The position numbers and the translations under genes are program-made. The notes under the pieces were generated by a model that worked only from the letters and a program-made list of their open reading frames with translations, had not been told where the DNA came from and ran no database searches. Of a DNA stretch of 64,000 nucleotides, positions 24,279 to 34,899 are shown piece after piece. Within the stretch, counting starts at the first letter, position 1. The number at the start of each line of letters is the position of its first letter. Source of the DNA: Anoplolepis gracilipes (lineage: Eukaryota; Arthropoda; Insecta; Hymenoptera; Formicidae); contig NC_132970.1 in the NCBI RefSeq assembly GCF_047496725.1, positions 2,915,001-2,979,000 of the forward strand. Direction: 5' to 3'.

Positions 24279-25350
24279 GCTTGTCCTCTTTCTTTTGTCT
24301 TCTTAGCAATCGCGAACCTGTAAAACACAAAGAGAATGAGACCGCGACGAATTCTCGCTTACGTCGCTCACAGTTACGCCTCGGTCGATTATCGCGATTC
24401 GTTCGATATGTAACGACGTGAAACAGTTCTGTTGCTGCTGCCGCTGTAACACGAAACCGCGCATCCGGGCATCAGCGGCGCGCAAGCTCGACTTAAAGAG
24501 GAAACGTAAATCGCCATTACGTGGCCGGCATGCGATCCGTTCTGCATCCGCGGCGCGGCGCGGTGCGGCGTCAGGTACCGAGAGTCTGGGCTTATACACG
24601 TATATGCGCCCATTATATGAACGTAGCTAACCGTACGCCTGAGCAAAGTGGATATTCCATGGTTTATGCGAGCAGGTGGAACGTGCGCTCTCGCCCGCGC
24701 AGCCGCCGTACCACCTTCGGCTTTCCTCTCGGTATCTATTCGGTAGGTAGATAGCCGGCTAGCTAAGTACGACACGGCGTGACCCGAGTCGTGTATTACG
24801 TATGTGGTGTCAGTGGATGCAGCATTCTGGTATCCTTCTTCGTGCTCAACCCCCGTGTAATGTGTGCATGTACGTTTGGTGACACGGGGAAGGGAGAGGC
24901 AGGTGGGAAGCCACCGATATAATAGAGTCCGACGTGAACGGATCTCCAGGGGTTCTCTGACCTTCCCCTTCGTGGGGCCACGTGACGCTCTCGGCAACCG
25001 TGTTATTCGGTTTAGACGGCGCGTACACTGGTCTGGCTACATCGTTCTCTTCTCGTACTCTCGACCTCGTGTCTGAGAGGATTACGGCGCCGGCGCGCGG
25101 TCTGCGCACGATTTTGTTCAACAAAACCGGTTGTTTCGTTCTTCATCGTAGGTTACACTTGGCGTTCGTTAACGTTGTGCAAAAAGGTGTGGCTACGACG
25201 ACCGCGTCCTCTCCGTTTCGCCCGTGCATCGCAATTACAGTACGATCACCGCACATTTACATCGCGGCAACTTTGTCCAAACACAAATTATTCATTGTCG
25301 TTGGAGCAGGAAGCGATTCTCGGGTAGAATTCGAGATTATATGTTAAATC
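24279..25350. other. CpG-rich block, possible regulatory or exon-containing DNA
   Basis: This block is the most CpG-rich part of the window, with repeated GCGGCGCGG-type strings near 24.55 kb. Long frames occur on both strands, including the longest in the window (202 codons, minus, 24389-24997) and 121 codons on the plus strand (24982-25347). These overlap in contradictory frames and none shows a domain, which is what GC-rich, stop-poor sequence produces by chance. A promoter or first exon of a neighbouring gene is possible. Confidence 0.4.
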
Positions 25351-26660
25351 AGGAAGAAGCATTCTGGCAGATAATATGCAAACATGTTTCCTCTGCATGA
25401 ATACGCCGCGAACAATTTATTGCCGACGGATTTCATTGGACTATGTGTAGCCATCGATCCTACTGTTGCTGTAACCGACGATTATATATTCTCGCATGTC
25501 AATACGCGAACAGTATCGTTTATTGATAGTAATTTGAATAATTATATTCTCACTTTGCAGTTCTAATTGTCGCTCGCATTTTGAATCTCGTTGAAACAAA
25601 CGAGAGACCAGGTGTCGAACAACAACTTTTTGTACTAAATTCAATCAGAATGCCAGCCATTGTTTCCGATATTTACGATCTACCGTCTCGACTCGCGCAT
25701 CTAAATCAAACTGCATGATTGTACTAGCCCCGACGCGCGATATGGCATGGCCTTTGCTACACAGAACCCTTCGACGGAGAGACTCGCGCTTAATCAAGTC
25801 GCATGTAATGCGCGGACTCTCGAGCGAACACGAGTGGTGCCGCTTTAACTAGGCATGAACCTTGGGCTTACCCTTGAGATTGTAATTCTATCTCGTCACG
25901 GATCGGTTGCCCCCATATGTCACCTTAGGCCTCTCGTGTCACCATTGTGCTTACTTTTACCACCTTGCTCTCCATCTAACATACGAGATCTTAACAATGC
26001 GAATCACGCTGCAGTATTCGTGCAGAAGGAAAATCATTCAATTGATACATGTCCGGAGGTCAAAAGAAACACGGACAATGGTTGCACATTTATAAAACAT
26101 TTATAGGCGCTGCAAAATCATTGACGCAGAGAACTCTAATTGCGAAATAAAGATATACCTTTTGATTATTATTATTAGACAATTCTCCCTTCATCGAGGA
26201 TTGTTGTGAGTGTCATATTTATTACTCCGACCAATGAGAAGTACGTTTTCTAAAGCATCCTTTTAATATTGCACTCGCAATTGCGCGAACAAAGGCGCTT
26301 TACAGGTTCGCATGGAATGGCACGGGGTCGGGTTGCTCTTCAGTTCCTTGTAACGCGGCTTACACGGCATGTATGTGTGTGAATGTGCGCATGTAGACAG
26401 TATATAACCTGCCTATATGGTACACCGCTGCTGTTACTGGTAATTCTGACGATATCGTGCCGTACCTTCGCATTCGCGATGCAGTATTACGAGGGTTAGA
26501 CTAATACGGCATTCCAATCTCTCGGCCGCGAAAGGGTAGAATTGAAATAGAAATCCCGGAACTTGTAATCACATCGACGCCTATTTCACGAGTGGGCAAT
26601 GTATTGGATGTACAATATATTGAAAATCGATATAGTGGATGTATATAACCGAATGCAATG
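25351..26660. other. non-coding stretch
   Basis: Nothing beyond short unsupported frames. The composition is intermediate. Confidence 0.5.
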
Positions 26661-26679
26661 TTTTTTTTTTTTTTTTTTT
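26661..26679. repeat. poly-T tract (19)
   Basis: An uninterrupted T run in AT-rich sequence. Confidence 0.9.
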
Positions 26680-27152
26680 ATCTCGCAGCTTTCTTTACAA
26701 TCTTTTTGCGAATTCATGAACGCAGAACTTATGCCGTTATGATTATAAACGAGAGACTAAGAAATACTTGTAGTAAATTTAAATGCAGTCTGTTACGATT
26801 CATTTTATGAGATTAAACGCTCTAAAAGAATCGAAAATAACCATTGAAAAATGACAATAAAAACTTGCTAGAAAGAAATTACTACTTTTTATGCGGAGGT
26901 TCTGAAAATTTGTGAAACTATAGTATCTCCGCGTTCTTTGTGATCCTGTTCCCTCCATCGACCGACATAGCTTTATTCTCCGATCGTTCGGGATCAGACC
27001 GTCACGCTCGATGGAGCGAAGAAATGCACGCGCCCCATTGATTTATTTATCGTCGAACGCGCGACACTGACGCGCGCGAACGATTCATTCGGAGAATTTT
27101 AATTGCTTAGATAAAACCGCTGTAAAGTCGCGCGCATAGAGAGAAAGAGATA

Positions 27153-27174
27153 TACACACACACACCCACACACA
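27153..27174. repeat. (CA)n microsatellite
   Basis: CA units interrupted once by CC. It lies at the edge of a CpG-rich patch (27.0-27.6 kb). Confidence 0.85.
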
Positions 27175-27539
27175 TAGTGCAGCATAAAAGACAAAGCGTT
27201 AATACACGCGCGTGCCCATTCGTACACTACGTCGCGTCGTCGTTGCATTCGTCTTCCGGGCTTGTATCGCGAGTGCAGCAACAGCGGAGGCTGCACCACT
27301 CATCGTTCTGAAATTATAAAACCTTATTACACGACGGATTCTGCACGCGGCTTCCTGTGCGCGTCCCTTTGTCGCGCGAGCACAAGCGCGCCGCGCTTGG
27401 GTTAACGAGCTCTATGAGGGTTAATGCGACTCGACGGATATTTCGGGAAGAATGGCGGTTTCCCACCCTCGAGCATGAATTTTTTCCCCGTATTCTTCCG
27501 CGCACGAAAGAGCGAAGGGACATGACGAACGCACATGCG

Positions 27540-27625
27540 GTATGATGCGAAATTAATGATGCCGCGCAATTAGGCGTGATTAATCGCGGAATTATAATGG
27601 CAACGATAATTAATATTGCGAGTCT
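27540..27625. promoter_or_regulatory. cluster of homeodomain-type TAAT sites
   Basis: Within about 85 bases there are several TAAT/ATTA cores: ATTAATGA, CAATTAGG, GATTAATCG, GAATTATAATG and ATAATTAATATT. They are set in CpG-containing, non-repetitive sequence rather than in a simple AT-rich run. Homeodomain proteins bind such cores, and clusters are typical of insect developmental enhancers. In an AT-rich genome such clusters also arise by chance, so this is only a candidate. Confidence 0.25.
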
Positions 27626-28325
27626 CGTACGTGATAATCGATCGTGTCAAGTTACGAAATTGCGACTGAAATGAATAGCGCGCTGACATGACAATCAGAT
27701 TTATTTTACATGAGCAAAGAGGCAAGAACTAACGTGATAATTCAAATATACGCGATCGTCCTATATTATGACAATGCCAATTAAACCGATTTTCAGAATT
27801 ATGACAGAAATAACAGAGGTTAAATTACATCGCGTTTCTCTTGTAATAATTCTTCAATCATTGGAACAATTGTGAAAGCAGATGAGAGAAATGAACTTAT
27901 AGTTAATTGATTGTTTCAATAAAGCAGGCTGATTACTTTTTCTTATTATTATTATTTTTTATTTTATTTATTCGTATTTCTTTACGGAAAGCTTAGAACA
28001 AATTTTTGCAATATTGTACACAATTATTGAGTTAATTGATTATTCTAATGATTAATACAATCTGAGAAGCATTAATTATTAAGATATTTTCTAACACATA
28101 CATAATTTTATATAATACAAAATTAATTCTTTTATACAAAATAGGTCCAGAAATAAACATATTTTTACAAAATATCTGGATGTCTACTCTCTGGACAAAC
28201 ATAGAAAATCTGAAATTTTCAAAGATTTTTTTTGTATCTGGAAAAATCAGGGCATTACATGGAATTTTATTAAGAATTTTCTCGAAAATTCTCTTTTTGA
28301 TATAATTTTGCTCTCATATTGTAAA
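27626..28325. other. non-coding stretch
   Basis: Increasingly AT-rich toward the foldback element that begins at 28326. No gene or repeat recognised. Confidence 0.5.
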
Positions 28326-29312
28326 CAGTCAACTGTGTGCAACTGGCATCTGACTGCGTGGAAACTCATTAATTATTGAGAGTTTTGGATTTATTTTTAA
28401 TGGTTCTAGAATTCTTAATAGATTAAACAAATAGTGCTTGCCATTAAAAAAATGGCTCGGGAAAGAATCGCAACAAACTGAAACACCAGATTTATGCTGC
28501 GTCTCACTTTGTCTTTCGACGATTTTTCTAGCATTTTTGTTAGACTTTAAGAGCTTGAGAATGTTGCAATAATTCTACAAAAAGTTCTATACGTAAAAAT
28601 TATTAAAATATTAATTATGTACAAATTAGATTCGAAATGCTGGACGTAAATAAAGTTTCGTGTTATACCGGTGTCTTGATCTAATTTATTTGATAAATAT
28701 TCTAATAATTTTTACGCTTAGTACTCTGTTTAGAAAATATAAGTGTTTGCAGAACGGTATAAAAAAAATAACACGAAATCTTATTTAAAGTCGATAGAAT
28801 ACTCGAAATATAACCAGCATCTTATTTCAGTACTTGTATGTACTTGTTTAGCGTCTCGGCCAATCTAATTTGTTTAATAAATATATGTATATTTTAATAA
28901 TTTTTATGTGTGCATAGAACCCTCTTTGAAAATTAAAAGTGATTATAGATTGACACGAAATCTTATAGAAGTCAATAAAACTATCGAAATATGATCAGTT
29001 TTAATTTGGCAATTTAATTTGTTTAATTAATATTTTAATAATTTTTACACGTAAAATTTTTTGTAGTACTATTGTCAAACTCTCAAGCGCTTAAAATCTG
29101 GTAAAAAATACTTAAACAAATCGTTGGCAAACAAAGTGAAACGCAACGTGAACTTGACATCTCAGTTTGTCCTGAGTAATTTTTTGTTTTAATGGCCAGA
29201 ATTATATGTTTAATTTTTCAAGACCTTTAGAATTATTAAAAATAAAGCTAGACCTCTTAATAATTAGTAAGTCTCCATGAAGTAAGACACCAACTTGACA
29301 CACCAGTCAGCC
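28326..29312. mobile_element. foldback-type element, ~300-bp arms with internal direct repeats
   Basis: The outer arms, about 28326-28645 and 29010-29312, are inverted copies of each other. Shared blocks include ATTAATTATTGAG / ACTAATTATTAAG, GGCCATTAAAA-like segments, GCGTYTCACTTTG and AAAATTATTAAAATATTAATTA. Between them a unit of about 150-185 bp is repeated directly: it starts at about 28676, 28861 and 29010 with CTAATTTRTTTRATAAATAT, and contains AATAATTTTTAYG and ACACGAAATCTTAT in the first two copies. Inverted arms plus internal direct repeats is the layout of foldback (FB-like) transposons. No reading frame is present. Target duplication could not be settled. Confidence 0.8.
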
Positions 29313-32242
29313 AATCAAACAAATTATGCGTTTAAAAAATATATTATAAATAAATAAATAAACATGTATGTTTTTTTTGTTTATATATTTAATATCTTAA
29401 TAAAATTGAATATGAAGTACATGTTCTTTGTAATTTCCTCGATGTCAATAAGATCACGATGTTCTCCCTCTCGACGAATAGATATTAGAATATTTCTCTG
29501 GCCGCTCACACATAATAATTATGTAACGCGTATTGCCATCACCTAGCCACCTAAAGCCTCGAGGCAATCGCTTGACCTTAATCGTATGACCGATCGATCA
29601 CCGTCGATCGGTAAGAAGAAATTGCTAAAGAAGAAAAGGAAAGGGCGGAAGGGGAAAGATGGCAACGAACTTTGGCCTGTTCGAGTCGTAAGAGTCTGCT
29701 TTTGAAGCGAACTAGCCGATGTTGGTAAACTTTATATTTTAGCAAACAGTACATAGAGAGAGTTGTAGGGTATATACAGAGTTATAGAGTTGTAGTATAC
29801 GCGCGCAAGCTACACTAATCGAATAATCTGCGTTCTCTGTTATTGTAAATTCAATCAATTAAAAAAGCACCAAATAGTTTACACAATAATCTGACTTTTG
29901 CAATAGATACCGTGGAAAAAGGCTTGGTAAAACGAAAATATTATTCATAGAATGATAGTTAACGAAATACACGCGATCTATTTTTTTATTATCAAATAAT
30001 AAACCTGAAAATCGGCAACATGTATGAAAGCAGTTTATAGAGATTATTTAAAATAATACATTCAATTTTTCATTGAAACTCATAAAATAGATGTGTACAT
30101 TTTTTTATTATTTATAACTTTCACTCTTTTATTAATATTAATCATAATTTCTTAAAAGATAACAATTGTGTGTGTGCACGTGACAGAATCTCGAGATAGC
30201 ATGTACAGGGTGTGATGCGAGAGATGGAGGATTGGATCTCGCAGCCGATTTTGCACGTTACCAGCAAAATCTAATCATACTTGTCTCTAGTCGCGTGTGA
30301 CATTATTGTCATGCGCGTTCGAGCGCTTTACACGCCATTTACAGCGAAGTGCAGTCGGCCGTTGTCTAGCCGACCAGCCGGCCGGTGCGATGAAACGATG
30401 CGCACGGCGACGCCGCAACGTATGCTCGGCCGTACGTCGATTTCCCTTGACATTGCACGCGTCCAACTATAGTTCGCCGTGTGTATTTCGCGCGTGCCGG
30501 CTGTTTCATTCACGCGCGCATGCGACACTACGTATTACGCTACATGCCCGTGATCTTAGGTGTTCAGTAGTTCGTTGTCCGATTTATCACGGTGGATGCG
30601 AGACTGGCTATCCTATTTATATTCGGCGCCTGCTGGTATGCCATTCATCGCGCTAGTTTAGTACTTCTCGTACGAGACCATGTTTTCGGTTTCACTTTTC
30701 GCAGCTGTTTTTCAACTTTTGAAAAATAAATAAAATAAATGAATAGATCCGTATAAAAGATAATTGAGCATTTTTTTAAATTTAATCTAAATGTAATCAA
30801 GAAGATAAAGACATGGACTATTAGTAGATATTAAATGAATTATTAATTATTAGATAACGTAGAGAATATTAAATATTGATATAAAAGCGTTTTTGATACT
30901 AATTGTAAGTATGTGTTTTCTTATGTTAATTTTACAAATTCCATTGGAAATTTATGATAGAGGAGCGTGGGAGTTTCGACGAAACGCGATTTGCCGCGAG
31001 ATCATCTTTCCTTCAATCGTGGTCGTTGGAAAACTACTTACACAGAAGGAAATAATTGCGCATTACCGTTACAGGTAGTATCATTTACCTCGCATAAAAT
31101 GACGCTCCTACATTACCAGAGAGTCAGGCCATTCCTATTTCTCTCATCTAAAAGTTTCTCAAGAGTCGAAGTCGGCCGTAAACTTCTGCCTTGGAAAGGG
31201 TATGTGTAATCGAGAAATGAAAGAACAAGAATAATCATGCCTTTCGATCGCAGCGAGTATGTGATTATTTCTTCGCTGAGAGTGTGAATATTTCAACATT
31301 TGTCTCTTCCACTCAATCGAGAAAAATTCTGATTTTCAATTTGATCTACTTTTTTTTTTTTAAATCAGGTATTCATACAGCTTGAATTTATAACCAAATT
31401 GAAAGGAAATTTTATCATATTATCGCTGATATAATGTCGCGTACAATATTGATCAATTTATTCAATCGTTATCTAAAGGAGTACGAAGGAACCTAATATA
31501 TGTGTCACTGACAGAGGCAGCCGATGCAGACACGTACCTATCCGATATATCTATATCTTTATTTTCAACGAAGCAAGTCGCCCTATATAGGTTACGTACG
31601 CCATGGGCAATCGACATTTATAGTGTAAATAGATAGAAGAGGATGAAACGGGAAACCTGCTGTCAGACGCAGCTTGGCTTTGGCCGTCAGACGCAGTCGG
31701 TACGATTTTGTCGGTTAAGAGAAACAGACTTGCTATGTCAGTATTAGTCTGCAAAAAAACGAACGATCGCTCATCTCGAAGATGAGTTTTCTATACTTCC
31801 ACGGAAGAGATAAAGTATGGTGTGACATAATTTTATTACAACATGATCTACGTTGAAACTTTTTTCTATTTTCTATTTTGTCTTCTGACAGTAGCAAAAT
31901 TATCTGAGAAACAACCAGAAGGAGACGAGGAACAAAATCTATTTGGAGAATGAATTTTTATTAAATTATCTGGGACAAATGTCACTTGTGTTACTTTGTT
32001 GTTATTGAAAGAGGACCGATTCTTGTGCAAAATAGTAACGAGAAATAAATAAATTTATACGAATGTTAATCTGAATTTAACAAGCGAGAGTTAAATTACA
32101 TAAGTCATTTCGCATGGACATTTCTCCTTACAAACTGATTGTCAATTTTTGGTCAGTCAGATTAAGTACGTGCGAACGAATCATCGTCGGTTATTGTCGT
32201 CAATCGACCTAGTGACTTTTAACAGGATACGCCGGCGCTCCC
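29313..32242. other. non-coding stretch
   Basis: No gene. A CpG-rich patch at 30.28-30.66 kb gives frames of 60-119 codons on both strands without domains. A short direct repeat GTCAGACGCAG occurs twice, 24 bases apart, at 31662 and 31686. Confidence 0.5.
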
Positions 32243-32286
32243 ACTAGATGAAAATTGACGTCATCGCTGATGATTTTCACTACGTG
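32243..32286. promoter_or_regulatory. imperfect palindrome around a CRE-like TGACGTCA
   Basis: TGACGTCA, the perfect cAMP-response-element palindrome, sits at 32256-32263. It lies inside a larger inverted repeat: the left arm TAGATGAAAAT plus CATC pairs with GATGATTTTCACTA on the right, leaving TGACGT as a bulge in the left arm. TGACGTCA is the classical ATF/CREB site. The combination suggests a regulatory site, but there is no gene nearby to tie it to. Confidence 0.35.
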
Positions 32287-32663
32287 ACGGTCATTTAAAG
32301 CGTGTGATGTAACGTAATCGCATATGAAATGTATATGTGCACCACTTATGCATCTTATATATCTTTATCTCTTGTTGCGATTTGATGCTCGATTATCCTT
32401 TCATTCAATTTTTGCATAACTATTTAACTTATGATAAGCGTGACAATCGATTGGTGAAGTTTTTAATGAAAAATTTTCTTGCATAATGTAATACGAAAGC
32501 CATGCAAATGCAACGGGCGTTTAACCGCAAACCACGAGCGTCACCTTCGATCCGTCGTAGAACAAGGAACCGCGCGAAATCAATTTCGCACGCGCAACGT
32601 AATAAGCTTTAATCTCAATCTCTCTCGAGAAAGGGAGACTTTAATATGGTCATGAGCGGTGGG

Positions 32664-32685
32664 CCGAGTCGTAATCGCGACTCGG
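32664..32685. repeat. perfect 8-bp CpG-rich palindrome with TAATCG loop
   Basis: CCGAGTCG and CGACTCGG are perfect complements around TAATCG. TAATC is a Bicoid/Otd-type homeodomain core. The arms are GC-rich, which makes chance formation less likely than for the AT hairpins in this window. Confidence 0.7.
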
Positions 32686-34475
32686 TCATTAATCTGGCAG
32701 GCATTGCTTCGTGTGTAGGCCGTATCAGAATTCTCACTATCGATCGCTCACCTTGCGTCGATCAATTTTCCAACCACGATTTGCGCGATCATTGTTTCGT
32801 TCTCTTGTCGCGCTCACTATGATGAACGAGGAAAAAAAATTATGTAATGTTGAGTGAGAGGGACTCGAGATGAGATCAATTTAATGAAATATGAAGGAAC
32901 ACATGTAGTACCTGTTTCATAACGGAATAATCATGAAAAAGTAAACATCCTCTACTAGCAGACAATTTTGATGAGAATTATTGCGAGAACAGCAAGAGAT
33001 TGTCGTCGACATTTTTTTTCTTTTTTTCAAAAAACCATCGAAGAAAAATTCACGGTTGTTTGTGCATAATACTGTGTGAGAAATATGTATTAATTAATTC
33101 CCTATTTAAAACATTATCAATCCTTCTTTGAAAATTAATTAAAAATTAATTTTATTCATTTAATTCCATCCCTTTCATCTTACTGTTATCTTTCTCTATC
33201 TCTCTCTCTCTCTTATTCTATATGCATCTTGTTTCTGTGTGTATTTCGAGATAAACCGCTTTGGTTAATCTTTTTTGATACCTGTAACTTGCCGTGAATG
33301 GAAGATTGGCGAAATCTTGTGTTCTAATATGTACAAAAAGCATGTCAGGTTTGGAGAGTTACCGTGCTATGCAGGCTCGTTTAACTTGTGCTTTGAGTTA
33401 TCGCTAAGCCGTTTTACCGTCACAACGTTGCATCATCTTTATCGTCATCCGACAGATTATCACGAGGTGACGGCTCATAGACAATTATGCTTACTTTGCA
33501 CATTAATTTAAGCTAGCGTTATCTTTTCTAAGTCGATTATTGAGCTGAGCTTTAGCGAAAACGTTTTCTAACAACATGTTAAGTATATTTCGTTATTTAA
33601 TGTTTCTTTTTCATCTAACACGTTACAAGATAAGCGTTTAAAGAGTTGTTAAATATTTTTTCTTATTTCGCATCTAAACGATTAATGGACATCGTCGTCA
33701 GAAAGTTTATGCGACATTAATTTTTACTAGTGCTACATAAAACTTTAAAACAGTTTACGCTTTTTTACGGCAAACGCTCGACAGAATTAGCGTTTTATAG
33801 AAAAAATTATATTAATATTGACTCCCAACATGCTTTTCGCTTTAAGCTTTCTCTCTCTTTTTTCTCTCTATCTTTCTTAGAAATTATTTTTTCATTAAGC
33901 TTCTCTTTTATTAGCGTGACAAGATAAATATAACATATTATGTTTTGTCCTCATCTCGTACATTTTGCTTGACTTACCGGAAACTTATCGCGAACGACGA
34001 ATAAGATTCTACTTTGACCGATGTTACGCAATCGACAGACCGGAAAGTGTAATGAGGCATTCGTGATGACGCTCGCGTGTGTAGCATACGTTGGAACGAT
34101 CACGCGTTCGTTTGGCGCCATGTGTGTAATAATCGATGTGTTATTCTTTTCTGTTACAGGTGAGACTAACAAAAGGTTCATTGATATTAATCGATCGTAC
34201 TGTCGTAGAGGACGAACAATACGGAGGTAATTTTGCAACTAATATTTTACGTAATATATCTTGCGATACTAGAATTACGAGCTCCTATATAACATTATTA
34301 TTGTAATAAAATTAAGATATGAGCTTGTAAAAATGATAGTGATCTTCATGATGGTGAATTACTGCTTTACTAATTTTACACATTAGGAATTTTTTCTAAT
34401 CAAGATGATCAAAGTGTCATTAATTACGCCAAACTCCCGAAACTTTTACAAACGGCGCTTGTATCCTTACAAAGA
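32686..34475. other. non-coding stretch
   Basis: No gene seen. There is a short CT tract near 33.2 kb and AT-rich sequence. Frames of 65-95 codons at 33.27-34.24 kb have no domains. Confidence 0.5.
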
Positions 34476-34485
34476 GGGGGGGGGG
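34476..34485. repeat. G10 run
   Basis: Ten consecutive G residues inside a GA-rich purine tract that also contains GGGGGAGGGAG downstream. It could form G-quadruplex structure on the plus strand. Confidence 0.9.
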
Positions 34486-34885
34486 AGAGGAAGAAAGAAA
34501 ACAGGGGGAGGGAGACATCACTATTGCGCGACTTTGACGCGCTCTATCAAGGGAAAACGAGCTCGTGTAATTTCAAAGTTGAGCGTATTCTGCGATCGTA
34601 GGCCACGGTATACTCTCGTTAACAGCAAAATATGTTAATGCGTTCTAATCTACATTTTATGCGAGCGCACGATTTGTGATTGTAATTCATGAAATATAGT
34701 CTTTGGCTTAATTTTGTCGCTCGTTTCCAGCTCAGCTATATTATCACTCTTTTTACAAAGACGATGAAATTTTAAATTTGACGAATCGAAAATTTAATAA
34801 ATACACAACTTGTATTCTTCATCTAGGTATATAATCAAGTTGAAGAATGTACGATGAGTGTACGAGATTTAATATCTTTCCCCCT

Positions 34886-34899
34886 CCCCCCCCCCCCCC
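34886..34899. repeat. C14 run
   Basis: Fourteen C residues, preceded by TTTCCCCCT. The complementary strand is a pure G tract. It lies 400 bases from the G10 run on the opposite strand. Confidence 0.9.

Noticed and set aside
24389..24997. 202-codon minus-strand frame, the longest in the window
   Set aside because: It lies in CpG-rich sequence where stops are rare, overlaps other frames on both strands and has no recognisable domain, signal peptide or splice context.
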